Positions 45,682 through 57,316 of a DNA stretch of 64,000 bases are shown one piece after another. Origin of the DNA: Lathyrus oleraceus (taxonomy: Eukaryota > Streptophyta > Magnoliopsida > Fabales > Fabaceae); contig NC_066579.1 of the NCBI RefSeq assembly GCF_024323335.1, positions 354,647,400-354,711,399 of the forward strand, read 5' to 3'. Below the pieces are notes generated by a model that was not told the DNA's origin, did not search any database, and saw nothing but the letters and a program-made list of their open reading frames with translations. How positions within the stretch are numbered: the stretch's first letter is position 1; the number at the start of each line of letters is the position of its first letter. The translations under genes and the position numbers were made by a program.

Positions 45682-47739
45682 TTAGGCGAAGTATTTCTTG
45701 ACTGCATCTGAATTCACAGGACGAGTGAAATCCTCCCCATCCATTGTTGTGAGCATCAAAGCTCCGCCCGAAAAGGCTCTCTTGACAACATATGGACCTT
45801 CATAGTTTGGAGTCCACTTGCCCCTGGAATCGGGCGCGAAAGACAAAACTTTCTTGAGCACGAGGTCACCTTCTCGGAACACACGAGGCTTGACCTTCTT
45901 ATCGAATGCTTTCTTCATTCTCTGCTGATATAACTGACCATGACACATGGCAGTCAATCGCTTCTCTTCAATCAAATTCAACTGGTCATAACGACTCTGA
46001 ATCCATTCAGCATCAGTCAACTCGGCTTCCATCAAGACTCTCATTGATGGGATCTCCACCTCTACTGGGAGAACAACCTCCATGCCGTAAACAAGAGAGA
46101 AAGGGGTTGCCCCTGTTGAAGTGCGGACAGATGTACGATATCCATGCAAAGCAAATGGCAGCATCTCATGCCAATCTTTGTACGTGACTGTCATCTTCTG
46201 GATAATCTTCTTGATGTTTTTGTTAGTAGCTTCAACAGCCCCATTCATCTTAGGTCTGTAGGGAGAGGAATTATGGTGTGCAATCTTGAACTCAGCGCAC
46301 AACTCTTCCATCATCTTATTATTCAAGTTAGATCCATTATCAGTAATGATCTTATCAAGCACACCATAACGGCATATCAGCTGATTCTTGACAAACTTCA
46401 CGACTACCTGCCTGGTCACATTCGCATATGATGCTGCTTCAACCCATTTGGTGAAGTAATCAATTGCTACGAGAATAAACCTATGTCCGTTGGACGCTTT
46501 CAGTTCAATCATACCGATCATGTCGATTCCCCACATAGAGAAAGGCCATGGTGATGAAATCACATTCAGAAGTGTCGGAGGAATATGAATCTTATCCGCG
46601 TAAATCTGACATTTATGGCATCTCTTCACATATTTGCAGCAGTCAGACTCCATTGTCAGCCAATAGTAGCCTGCTCTCAACATCTTTCTAGCCATGGCAT
46701 GTCCATTGGAATGAGTACCAAATGAACCCTCATGGACCTCAGTCATTAACAGGTCTGCTTCGTGTCTATCCACGTATCTGAGCAAAACCATGTCAACATT
46801 TCTCTTATAAAGCACTTCACCACTGAGGTAGAAACTGCCTGACAACCTTCTCAGAGTTTTCCTGTCTTTCATAGATGCCCCAGGCGGGTAGACCTGGTTC
46901 TGGAGGAAATTCTTGATATCAAAATACCAAGGCTTATCATCTTTGACTTCTTCAACTGCAAATATATGAGCTGGTCTGTCCAAGCGCATCACAGTGATAT
47001 TGGGAACTTCATTCCAATACTTCACCACAAACATGGAAGCAAGCGTAGCAAGCGCATCTGCCATCCGATTATCTTCTCGAGGAATATGATGAAAGTCAAC
47101 TTCTTTAAAGAACATCGAAATCCTCCTCGCATAATCTCTGTACGGAATGAGACTGGGTTGATTCCTTTCCCACTCACCCTTGATTTGATTGATAACCAAG
47201 GCCGAATCACCATAAACGTCGAGGTGCTTGATCCTCAGATCAATACATTCTTCCAGTCCCATAATGCAGGCCTCATACTCAGCCATATTATTCGTGCATT
47301 TGAAAGTTAGCCTTGCTGTAAAAGGAATATGTGTGCCCTGAGGAGTAATGATTACTGCCCCAATACCATTTCTATACTGATTTACAGCGCTATCAAACAC
47401 CATCGTCCATCTGGAACCAGGTTCTGGACCTTCATCAAGTGTAGGCTCATCGCAATCTTTCATCTTCAAATACAGAATTTCCTCGTCTAGGAAGTCGTAC
47501 TGAACAGACTGATGATCTTCAATCGGCTGATGTGCCAAGTGGTCAGCCAAGATACTACCTTTGATAGCTTTCTGAGCTCGATACTCGATATCATACTCAG
47601 ACAACAACATCTGCCAACGGGCAATTCTCCCAGTTAAAGCAGGTTTCTCGAAGATGTACTTGATTGGATCCATTCTGGATATCAACCAGGTTGTATGATT
47701 TATCATGTACTGGCGTAAACGCTTAGCAGCCCAAGCCAA
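45682..47739 (-). CDS. pol: Ogre RNase H - archaeal-type RNase H - integrase segment of pol
   Basis: The open frame is 685 codons. The end of the retroviral-type RNase H (RMDPIKYIFEKPALTGRIAR) comes first. The second, archaeal-type RNase H typical of Tat/Ogre follows (residues ~105-240: MVFDSAVNQYRNGIGAVI, NMAEYEACIMGLEE, HIPREDNRMADALA). The integrase has an HHCC zinc finger (HEGSFGTHSNGHAMARKML, then CHKCQIYADK), a DDE core (GIDMIG, ITDNGSN, GAVEATNK) and a carboxy domain ending DAVKKYFA. All three catalytic residues are visible. It begins mid-protein because the upstream frame is broken, so it is an open but orphaned part of the polyprotein. Confidence 0.88.
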   Translation of the reverse strand: MAWAAKRLRQYMINHTTWLISRMDPIKYIFEKPALTGRIARWQMLLSEYDIEYRAQKAIKGSILADHLAHQPIEDHQSVQYDFLDEEILYLKMKDCDEPTLDEGPEPGSRWTMVFDSAVNQYRNGIGAVIITPQGTHIPFTARLTFKCTNNMAEYEACIMGLEECIDLRIKHLDVYGDSALVINQIKGEWERNQPSLIPYRDYARRISMFFKEVDFHHIPREDNRMADALATLASMFVVKYWNEVPNITVMRLDRPAHIFAVEEVKDDKPWYFDIKNFLQNQVYPPGASMKDRKTLRRLSGSFYLSGEVLYKRNVDMVLLRYVDRHEADLLMTEVHEGSFGTHSNGHAMARKMLRAGYYWLTMESDCCKYVKRCHKCQIYADKIHIPPTLLNVISSPWPFSMWGIDMIGMIELKASNGHRFILVAIDYFTKWVEAASYANVTRQVVVKFVKNQLICRYGVLDKIITDNGSNLNNKMMEELCAEFKIAHHNSSPYRPKMNGAVEATNKNIKKIIQKMTVTYKDWHEMLPFALHGYRTSVRTSTGATPFSLVYGMEVVLPVEVEIPSMRVLMEAELTDAEWIQSRYDQLNLIEEKRLTAMCHGQLYQQRMKKAFDKKVKPRVFREGDLVLKKVLSFAPDSRGKWTPNYEGPYVVKRAFSGGALMLTTMDGEDFTRPVNSDAVKKYFA

Positions 47740-49119
47740 AGCACATCATGTCTTCTCAAGCATAGAGTATCGAGACTCACAATCAGTGAACTTCTTACTT
47801 TCCTGATTCGTCTTGCTGACCGAGTATACAACCCATGGAGTCTTCAAGAACAGTCAGATACATGATCAGAGGTCTTCCTTCTACAGGCGGAGACAAGATC
47901 GGAGGTTCAGACAGATATTCTTTGATACTGTCAAAAGCTTTCTGGCAATCCTCGGTCCAATCATGAGATTGATCTTTCCGGAGGAGCTTGAATATCGGCG
48001 CACATGTGGCAGTCATGTGGGATATAAATCTGGAAATATAATTCAAACGGCCAAGAAAACCTCGGACTTGCTTCTCAGTTTTGGGTGCAGGCATCTCTTG
48101 TTATGCTTTTACCTTTCCAGGATCAACCTCAACACCTCTTTCGCTGACAACAAAACCCAATAACTTTGCAGAATCAATCTGGAAATGTACATTTGTTCGG
48201 ATTCAAACGAAGTTTGTACTTCCTCAAACGCTGAAAAAGCTTCAAAAAATGCTCAACATGTTCAACTTCCGTTCTTGATTTAGCAATCATATCATTGACA
48301 TAGACCTCGATCTCCTTGTGCATCATATCATGAAACAAGGTAGTCATAGCCCGTTGGTACGTGGCTCCGGCGTTCTTCAAACCAAAGGGCATCACTCGAT
48401 AACAGAATGTTCCCCAAGGTGTGATGAATGTTGTCTTCTCCATATCCTCGAGTGCCATCTTGATTTGGTTATATCCGGAAAATCCGTCCATAAACGAGAA
48501 GACTTTGAATTTGGCTGTATTGTCTACCAACATATCAATGTGTGGTAGAGGGAAATCATCTTTTGGACTAGCTTTATTCAAATCTCGGTAGTCCACACAC
48601 ATTCGGACTTTTCCGTCTTTCTTAGGCACAAGCACAATATTGGCCACCCATAGAGGATATGTAGAAGTCACCAGAAACCCCGCATCAATTTGCTTCTGAA
48701 CTTCCTCTTTGATCTTCACTGCCATATCTGGATGAGTTCTTCTGAGCTTCTGCTTCACAGGCACGCACTCAGGTTTCAAAGGCAGGAAATGTTGCACAAT
48801 ATCTGTATCTAGACCGGGCATATCTTCGTACGACCAAGCAAAGATATCGGAATATTCACGTAGCAAACTGATCAACCCCTTCTTGACAGACTCTTCAAGG
48901 AGTGCCCCAATCTTCACCATTCGAACACAATCTTCAGACCCCAAGTTGACTGTTTCCAGATTCTCAAGGTGAGGCTGAATGATCTTCTCTTCGTGCTCAA
49001 GAAGACGGGTAATCTCATCAGGAATCCCTTCAACATCATCTTCCTCTACCTCGAATACAGGGAATTCAAAATTGGGAGATGGCGTTGGATCATTATGTTC
49101 AATGGGTTTTAGAATCAAC
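47740..49119 (-). pseudogene. pol: Ogre reverse transcriptase and RNase H start, broken
   Basis: The exon begins at 49119 after a TTATGCAG acceptor. RT motifs are VRMCVDYRDLNKASPKDDFP near 48590, VFSFMDGFSGYNQIKM near 48480 and MPFGLKNAGATYQRAM near 48380. The catalytic box reads EVYVNDMIAKS near 48290, so one of the two conserved aspartates is asparagine. A frameshift lies near 48175 and a stop near 48112. The next segment (47795-48094) holds the RT thumb and RNase H start, then a small deletion and two stops (near 47800 and 47748) separate it from the downstream open frame. The enzyme cannot be made from this copy. Confidence 0.88.
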
Positions 49120-49380
49120 CTGCATAATGATTTTGGTTAATGAAAAGCTTTAGAATTTAAACAAACAAATCATTATGCAAATGAAAAGATTGTTTTTATG
49201 CTTGTTTTTTAGGGTTTTTTGTGATCACCGATTTCATGCGAAAGCAAAAAGTGAAAACAAAGGAAAAACAAATGTTTAACATGAATTTATTGAATGAAAT
49301 ATCATTGTATAAATGATGCCAACAATGTCATCACTTCTCCTTTTGGCATGGGAGAAGGGTTTTTGAACAAAGCAAACATA
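49120..49380 (-). other. probable Ogre intron between protease region and RT
   Basis: A/T-rich, with no conserved coding. It ends in TTTGCATAATG-rich sequence and a good acceptor (CATTATGCAG, AG at 49121-49120). Ogre elements are known to carry an intron between protease and RT. The donor is not certain; several GT candidates lie between 49300 and 49390. Confidence 0.5.
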
Positions 49381-49900
49381 TTACGCTGACTTATGAATGA
49401 CCGTAGGAACATCCACAGCGACCCAGTTGTGGCAGATCCCGCCAGGGATAACAAAGTTGTCAGTATCCTCTGCATCTTCTTCCAAAATAGCAGCAGCTTC
49501 CTCAGCTTGATCGGCGTGGATGAAACCTCCACTCTTGAACAACCCTTTATCGTTGAAGACCCCAGAAGAATAGCCAATGCCAGCCCGAGACTTATTATCT
49601 TCAAGCTCGATCATCTTCCCTAGACCAACAACTGCATCACATTCAATGGCCAGCTTCGCATCACGGTAGGAAGCAAATGAAGAAGACTTCTTCTCAATCG
49701 GCTCAGCTATAGATAAAGCTTGAAAAGGCGTTCCAACTTCATCCTCAACATCTATGTATGGGAAGGAAGACAAGTGGCTAACCAGGAATGAATCCATCAA
49801 AAGCACTCTGTTTGGCAGATTCCTCCTTGAATTCACAGTTCTCTTGCTCAAAATGATCCATCAAATATGGAAGGGTTGGCTTTGGTGTAGTACCGGGCGT
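49381..49900 (-). pseudogene. remnant of the Ogre coding exon before RT
   Basis: The open frame 49381-49851 includes FASYRDAKLAIECDAVVG, then ELEDNKSRAGIGYSSGVF and an acidic stretch AEEAAAILEEDAED. Around 49800-49900 the matching amino acids switch to another frame (YLMDHFEQENCEFKEE), so a frameshift separates them. I recognise no protease active site or gag domain. It is probably the linker between protease and RT that survived the deletion of gag and protease. The exon ends near 49381, at the probable intron. Confidence 0.6.
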
Positions 49901-50162
49901 CAGCGTGTCTTCAAAATAAATGAAGAGCAACAGGGATCAGACCACAGGACGGGAGACCGGAACAAAACACATGCTTATGCATATGATGCATGAAGTGTTT
50001 GTGCATATGCTTTGTTTTTATGTCAAAGGAACTCGAGGGTTTTATTTGCAAATTTTGAATATTAAAGCATTTAATCGCATATGGAAAATATCTCATCAAA
50101 TATATTCGAACAAAGAAGTACAACATTGTCAACTATTACAAGAGAGAAGGAAAATAAACATC
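49901..50162 (-). other. ORF1-pol spacer carrying the gag/protease deletion
   Basis: About 260 bp without coding. Complete Ogre elements carry gag and protease here, so several kb are missing. I cannot place the exact breakpoint. A palindrome-rich stretch (ATGCTTATGCATATGATGCA) lies at 49971-49990. Confidence 0.5.
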
Positions 50163-51612
50163 CTATGGATCCCTAGAAGCTCGGGATGCCGGAAGATAAG
50201 CTGCACGAAGCCTCTTAATCTCTCTCTCATATGCTGCTTCCATGTCCGCCTTATCTTTGGCGAGTCTGTCATACCTCCTTTTCCAGAACTTGGAAGACTG
50301 AGGAAGTAGAGAAGTCCAGGTATCATCAGGATCATCAACGACTTGATGCTCTAGGAACTCAATCAGAGCGTCCTTCTCCTTCAACTGTTGAAGCAACTCT
50401 TCTCTTTCACGGATCCAGGCACGTGAAAGGTCTTCGTCTCTCGACTCCTCTACGCCTTGGTTAGGGAGGGTTGAAGGCCCGGCTACAACCAAACGTGTAG
50501 GTCTCGGATAGTCATAAGGCATGAGATACTCTGATGCTCTCTTCCTTACCCAAGTCGTATACGGCTCCAAAGCTATGCAGTTCTTCGGACCCAACTCACT
50601 TCTACTCTTCTTGTGAATCTTGCGCCAAGCGCGGACCATCCTGGCTTTCAGGCCTTGGGGATCTTTACCCTCCTGAAAGAACACACCTTCTAACAGAATG
50701 TTATTAGGTTTATCCTTTAAGGGGAACCCAAGCTGACGACGTGCTAATATAGGGTTGTAGCTTATCCCACTACATGTACCAAGAAGAGGCACATTGGAGA
50801 ATTCACCACAAGAATCAATGATCTGGACACCATCATATGCACAATCATACCAAGAGATATCATCATTAGTGAGAGACATGAGTCTCGTAGACAACCGTAG
50901 ACATCCCTTGTTCTCCTTAAAAGCAACCGTCTGAGGTAAGTGAGAAATAAACCACTTATACAACAGAGGCAAACAGCACACAATAGCGCCACCACCCTTT
51001 GCATTCCTCAGATGCAAAGTGAAATAGGTATCACCCAACAGAGTAGGAACGGGATTAAGAACAGAAAAGATCCTAACGGCGTTCACATCCACAAATTTGT
51101 CGATGTTGGGGATTAATACCAACCCATAGATGAGCAGCACGAATATGGCTTCAAAGGCATCCTCACTCATGGCCTTCCCATAAACGGTAGCTTGAGCGAT
51201 GAGGAAATCAGAAGGAAGACCTTGAATTCCACCTTTGGTAGTCATATGAGCTTTAACCAAGGATTCATCTATGTGCAACATGTCAGCTATCTCTTGAGAA
51301 GTAGGAATACTCTCCAAGCCACTGAACGACACCTGATCCAGAATCGGAATACCCACAAGATGAGCATACTCCTCAAGGGTAGGCAATAGCTGAAAGTCTC
51401 GAAAAGAGAAGCAGTGATATAAAGGATGATAGAACTGCGCCAAAGTATTCATCAACCCTTCGTCAACCTGAGTAGTCAGCAGAGGCAGAAGCTTCCCATA
51501 ACGAGCTTTAAAACCCAAGGGATCTAATACATAAGATGTCAGATTCCTTAACTCTTTCAAGTCGGGTTGTTTAAAGTTGTACTTCTTTGTATGCCTTTTT
51601 TGTCTTTCCATA
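50163..51612 (-). CDS. Ogre ORF1 protein
   Basis: A single open frame. I choose the ATG at 51612 (MERQKRHTKKYNFKQPDLKE) because the 30 codons before it (ORF limit 51701) look like leader. The ~480-residue product has a globular domain over residues ~20-360 (landmarks GLMNTLAQFYHPLYHCFSFR, EEYAHLVGIPIL, GLPSDFLIAQATVYGKAMS) and a charged coiled-coil region over ~390-475 (REREELLQQLKEKDALIEFL). It resembles the plant-mobile-domain-like ORF1 that Ogre carries upstream of gag. Its role in the element is not established. No stop or frameshift is seen, although gag, protease and RT of this copy are lost or dead. Confidence 0.8.
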
Positions 51613-52610
51613 TCTAAAAATTTTGCAAATAAACCCCTTAAGTTCCTTGAAAATTTTCTTTTTGTCTGATGATATGGATGCAGATGAATGCATGAATGCA
51701 TGAATGCAACAAATCACACTCAAGGATCAAGCAAAGCACACCAGACAAAGGTCATGGGAAAGCTCATAGCTTCCTTAATATCAATCATCCATTTTGGTGG
51801 ATTATGGTTTACACCTTATCGACACCCAAGTTCCATTGATATTAACGATATATGAACCGGCTCAATCATCCTTAATATCAATCATCCATTTTGGTGGATT
51901 ATGGTTTTCACCTTATCGACACCCAAGTTCCATTGATATTAAGGATGTCTGAACGACTCGACCATGAATCACGGGTTTGTTGCGAGTCACGAGCATGGAG
52001 TCTCGGTTAAGAACCACCCAAAGGGAGTGTACTATGGTTTAAACCTGCCGAACATGTTCTACCAGAGGTTCCCATAGTCATCGTCCCATCTTTCGAATAT
52101 TATCGGAGGAACGAATACTCGTAGTCCAAAAATATTCTCAAGAGAGACTCTTATGAGTGTAGTATCGCGTAACAATCGCATCAGATCTTACATCTGAACG
52201 ACCTCCGCACTACGTCCTAAAAATAGGCCAAGATGAGCTTGGTAAACTAAGGTCCTTGGCTTCTACGGCACATATTGAAAGAATAATGCCTAACCACAAA
52301 TAACTTGTGTGACATCATTAATCCAACATGACCTCCACCAAGTGAATGGACTCGCAAGTCAACTTGCTAAGGAATATAACTCCACACAAGTCGACGAGAC
52401 TACGCCATTCTCCTATCATAGGGTACACTCGAGTTCGGGTATAGAACTCATCTCACAGGAATCACCAAGCAAGCAGCAATTGATATATCAAGCAAATCAA
52501 TCATTACAAGCAATACAGTAATCCCAAATTGTACAAAAATATGTCATATAACAATAGACAAATATAATACAACAAAGTGTGAAAAGTAGGCAAACCCACC
52601 AGGGAAATGA
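51613..52610 (-). other. 5' leader of element C
   Basis: Untranslated region between primer site and ORF1. It carries a 97-bp tandem duplication (51773-51955); otherwise nothing recognised. Confidence 0.7.
51773..51955 (-). repeat. 97-bp direct duplication with terminal inverted repeats
   Basis: Two copies start at 51773 and 51870. Each begins CCTTAATATCAAT and ends ATTGATATTAAGG (51932-51944, perfect in the second copy; ends ACG in the first at 51835-51847). Each copy can therefore form a 10- to 13-bp stem closing a ~50-base loop. Confidence 0.9.
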
Positions 52611-52628
52611 TCCCCACCAGAGTCGCCA
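52611..52628 (-). promoter_or_regulatory. Ogre primer-binding site (tRNA-Arg type)
   Basis: The minus strand reads TGGCGACTCTGGTGGGGA, six bases from the LTR end at 52635. Ogre elements are known to use a tRNA-Arg primer. An identical 11-mer (AGAGTCGCCAC on plus) recurs inside the LTR at 52698-52708. Confidence 0.8.
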
Positions 52629-53666
52629 CTTTTCTGTAGCGGTGTATTCGTCACTTTATGATTTATTGACTAAATCCAAAGCAAAGCATACAAAGATAGA
52701 GTCGCCACCGCACTTTTATTTATCCAAAGGAATGGATAAAAAGCGAACAAAAGCCTAAGAAGTTTTACACATAGAAAACTAATGAAAGGTCAGAGATCTG
52801 GGTAAGGGGGTAATTATGTTGTGGGAAGGTGTTAGGCACCCACAACATCCTAGGTACTCCTAGGGAACCTCTTTTCACAACTTGTTGTATCAATTATTTG
52901 TTTATGAAATAGTTTTGTGCAAACATTGATTGTAGAGATGAGAGAAGAATATACAATTTTTATTATTTTTGTGTTTGGATGGATGAAACCCATTGCCTAC
53001 GTACCTTTTCATGAAAGATAAGGATCAAAACGCCGTAGTTCGGCTAAAAGATTTCCAAAATAGTAAGTGGATTGATTTTAAACAAAAGCCCTAAGGTCTT
53101 TCATTATCCATGGGAGAAAACTCAACCTATACAACCACAAGTCCACCATGTGAGAAAAGCTTCAACTTGCTAGTGAGGGACCATGCCCTATAATAAGCAA
53201 GGAAGTCTTACAATTCAATCACTAAGGACAAAGATGAGATTCACATCAACCACCAAGATAATTGAGATCTATGGCTAATGTATGAAAACTTATCAAGAAT
53301 GGACAAAGCCACAAAACAATTGAATGAGTGGAATTAACCAATTAGGATTATTCACAAAAAGAAGTCAAAGTTGACATTAGATTCAATTCAGAAGGGGTAT
53401 TATGAAAATGAAGTTTGAAAAATCAAAGGCTTAAGGCCTAGGTTTCTAGTTTGAAAACAGATGAAAATGTTTGCACAAAGTTTTTCTGGTTTGGGTTAAC
53501 ATGAAAAATGGAGGTTTAAAGAACAAAAAGGATGGAGGTTAAGGGATGCAAAACTTCTTAATTGTTCACCTCTTGAGATCATATGTAGATGATCCAAGTG
53601 ATTCCTTTAGAATAGGCAACAAGCAAATAACAGATAAACAATGTATCAGGCAAGGCCAACATAAAT

Positions 53667-53800
53667 GGATACCAGATGCCAATCAATGGACTTACACTAG
53701 TCTCACAAAACAAAGATGGATACCGGATGCCAATCAATGGACTTACACCAACTCCTACCAGATCCTAGGAAACAACTGCCAATAAATGGACTTACAATTG
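53667..53800 (-). repeat. short triple repeat in LTR C
   Basis: Variants of GATGCCAATCAATGGACTTAC begin near 53673 and 53726, with a third (TGCCAATAAATGGACTTAC) near 53777. Confidence 0.85.
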
Positions 53801-56315
53801 ACTCCTCAATGGACAAAGCAAAAGGTCACAAAGTATGAACAATGATCATGAAATGATATTCAATTAATGCTCAAAGATGAAAACAATACACAGAGGCACA
53901 CACAAACAATTATGCACATATGGGCAAACAGGCCAACAAGCAACCAATTAGCACACACTATACACAATCAATAGGCTTAAGCAAGGTTAGGCTTTAGAAA
54001 CAAGCCAACTGGAATGAGGTGTTTTGAGCTCTTAACCCTAACATTGAGAGTTAGGGTGAAGCAGATGAAATGGAGATGAGGGTTATGCCTCATAGCTCTT
54101 ATCCCTGGTCAGGGAGAGCTTTAATCAATAGAAAATGTGGGAGTTCAGAAAGAAGGAACTCTTCTCCACATGACATGACTCTATGTACAAGATTTTTTTG
54201 GTTTTTTTTTCAAATTGCATCAACACATGGTGTGAGCAAAATGAATGACACAACAGAATAGTAGGGGATGGATTACACATCCCTTTTATCTGCCAATTGC
54301 CTCTTAAGAGGACTTAACCTGCTTGGCACAAAATTAAACAAACAAAGACATGGCCTCTTAAGGAGGGCTTCAGACAGGTGCCTGCCAATAACAGCAGGTC
54401 TTCCAGACTACATGAAGATTAGGGATTATACCTAAGTGGTATGCCAACCACAAGCAAAAGCGAAGCAAAGTTCAAATGAACTTAAAGCAACTTAAGTACC
54501 TATGGAAACAACTAAACAAATCAGTACAATGTTCAGACAACAGTCGATAACAAACAGACAATCCCAATGTACAACACATAAGCCATAAGGCAAACTCAAG
54601 TGGCTTATCATCATCAACCTACAAAACAGTAAATGTTAGCAATCAAAAGAAAATATCAAAATTCAAATGATGAAGCAACATCAACCATGGAATTTGGATG
54701 CTTGAACCAGAAATTCAAAGATCACATGTAAGCACAAACCACTAGGTCAAAGCCTAGGGTCAAAGGTGAAAAAAAAATCCAAAACAGGAGCTGAAATTCG
54801 ACACAATGCAACTTCAAACACATATTAACATGTCCTAAAAAGGACTAAAACAAAATCACCATGCAAAGGCATTTCATGATCAAAAGAAGTCAAAGGCAAT
54901 TTTAAAGCTCATATATGATCATCATGAATGAAAATTTCAAATCAAAACAGAAATGATTCAAATAATTCTGGAAAAATTCATGAGCATTCATCACATCCAA
55001 TCCAATCATCATACAAAGAATCAGAATCAACAGAGGTCATTTGATATGGAAATGAAATTGCACAAGTTGATCAACCAAATGTGTGACTCAAATTGTCACA
55101 CCATGTTAACACATACACAAAACAGGAATGGAGCATGGGAAAAATGTCAAACCAAAACCAAAATGTCAATTAACATGTCAAGAATCATCATGCCAAATTT
55201 GGTAGCAATTGGATCAATATCAAGCATTTCATGATAAGATGAATGGAGCAAGGTCACAAAAGCACATATGATCACAAAGTCTAGAAAAATCCAAAATCCA
55301 GCCATGCACAACTTCAAAAATCATCATCATAGAAAAATAGACAAACAGAGGATCATGCTACAAAAAATTTGGAATTATTTGAGTCATTTTTCAATTTGTT
55401 ATGCATTTTCTAAGTTGATGGAAAAAATAAAAATCAAAGGAAGCACATAGCATGTAATTTGGAGGGAAAGCAATAAAATGTGAAGCAACTTGAAAATAAG
55501 CCTTCGCCAGGAATCGATCCGTGTGGCAATTTAAAAATGAGCGCGCCAGCATAAAACGCCACCATTTTACCAAAAACCCTAGCGCACCTACTAGCGACGG
55601 AAAGACCGTTACAAAACGGACGCAAAGATGAAGATCTTCATCTTCTTCATGAAGATGAAGATGAACAGTGCGCGAACTTCAAGCCAATTTCCAGAAATTT
55701 CCATAAATCCAAAACAAGCACATCATCATGCAGCATATTCAATGGAGATCAGAGATCAACAAACATCTAAACTTAATTCAACATAACAAGAGAGAATTGA
55801 TAGAAAACATTTCGATGCATCAAACTTTAATCACACATATCTCATGTTATAGTGCATCATTTCACACGATTTTTTCACCAGAATTGTCAGCAAACCTAGA
55901 TCTACAAGAATATGTGCATAAATTGCAAAATTAAAAGGGTCGAAAATTGACCTCTTGAAGAGCAGAATCTTTGAAATGCACGATCCACAGCTTTGAAGTA
56001 TTCAAATCCACTCTACAATGCTTGAAATGATGTTTGATGAAGAGATTGAAGCTTGAAAGGTGCTGGATCTAGCTCAAAACAGAATTTCCATTTTCATCTT
56101 CATGAGCTTGCTACACTTGGTTCTTGCTCGAATTTCACAATCTAATGCTTGATCTGCACAGAATCAAAGCCAAGGAACAAGAATATGGAAAGAAATTGCA
56201 ATGCTATGAAGAGAAAATTTGAATTATGAATGAGAGAAAATTTTGGAGGGAGAGAGAATTTGGATCTTGAAATGTGAAAAAATGATTAACCTCCACAAAT
56301 TCTGTTAGATTTAGG

Positions 56316-56323
56316 TATTTATA
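56316..56323 (-). promoter_or_regulatory. TATA box of Ogre LTR C
   Basis: TATAAATA on the minus strand in CATATAAATACC, about 990 bp from the LTR start. It is a likely start-site determinant of element C. Confidence 0.55.
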
Positions 56324-57316
56324 TGCTTCATTAATCACCTTGCTAATCCATGATTAATTTGGTTAATTAAAATAGGGTGTTTTGCAAATTTTGAAAATTG
56401 CATGGTGCATGTAGTAAACCCATGTGAACAGTACCATCTCCTTCATCAAAGTCACTTAAAATCATCTTTTAAACACATTGGCAATGGTAGAAAGTCCATA
56501 CAATGCACCATTTTTGAATTTTGCAATTTCCCTCCAAAAAAGGCATGGAATAGCAAGTGATCATGTGATGAGATTTTATGTAATGTGATGCATGATTTGG
56601 AAATTAGAGGTCAAGAGAAGAATATTGCAAAAAGAACCACTCATTTTGGAGCTTTGGTTCAAAAGTTATGCTCATTTGAAGTCCCATGCACACTTGGTAA
56701 TGATTGGATCATATCTCCTTAACCACACATCAGATGCTCAAGATCTTAGACATTTTGGAAATGGGAGAGAAAGATCTACAACTTTCATGTTCAACAAAAT
56801 TTCATTTGAAACTTCTTTAATGTTGGAAAGTTGAGTTGAAGTTGAACCAAAAACTTTCCCTTTTTGGAAACTTCAAATATTGGGTCACTTTCCATTTTGG
56901 GAAATTTTTGCCTTGACTTCAAATTCTTCAATGTGAGTGTTTGAAATGTCAAATGAGACTTGTTTGAACATGAATGAAGTATTTCTAATCACTTCCCACC
57001 TCCAAATCCACAATTGACTTTCTGGGTCTTCAGATGACCATCTGCTCTTTGTACCATGAATTCACCTGATGCCTTGAACTGTTGACTGCTTAAGCTGCAA
57101 GAAACATGTTAGATGACATATTTTTGTACATTTTTGGTTAGTGATTGAGATAAAAGCAATGATATACAAATGCAAGGAATGTTTGGTGATCAAGAACCAC
57201 TCTCAAAAAGATCCCACCCACAGGGAAGGAAGCAAGATGTCCAATGATCCTTGAGGCAATGCAATGTTATGATATGATGCCATGAGGGATCTTAGGGACA
57301 AAATTGGGGTCTTACA

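Larger units (their letters stand above)
41441..57316 (-). mobile_element. Ogre-type (Tat lineage) element C, deleted and missing its 3' LTR
   Basis: Reading on the minus strand: 5' LTR 52635-57316, primer site 52611-52628, leader with repeats, ORF1, a remnant of the region before RT, RT-RNase H-aRNH-integrase, then a long repeat-rich 3' region to 41441. A >4-kb LTR, an extra ORF1 upstream of gag, a second RNase H and a tRNA-Arg-type primer site define Ogre. Gag and protease are missing, and so is the 3' LTR. The LTR starts inside B's pol at 57316, so C inserted into B. Confidence 0.88.
52635..57316 (-). repeat. 5' LTR of Ogre element C (4682 bp)
   Basis: On the minus strand it starts TGTAAGACCCCAATTTTGTC (57316) and ends CACCGCTACA (52635). 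TATA box TATAAATA is at 56316-56323, about 990 bp in. It contains small internal repeats (53667-53800) and a palindromic GAAGAT-rich stretch (55627-55665). It is the same family as LTR D and the array, but clearly diverged. It is non-coding; ORFs of 60-90 codons here have no support. Confidence 0.9.

Noticed and set aside
53546..55934. ORFs of 60-93 codons in LTR C as host genes
   Set aside because: Low-complexity composition, no domain, located inside a 4.7-kb LTR.
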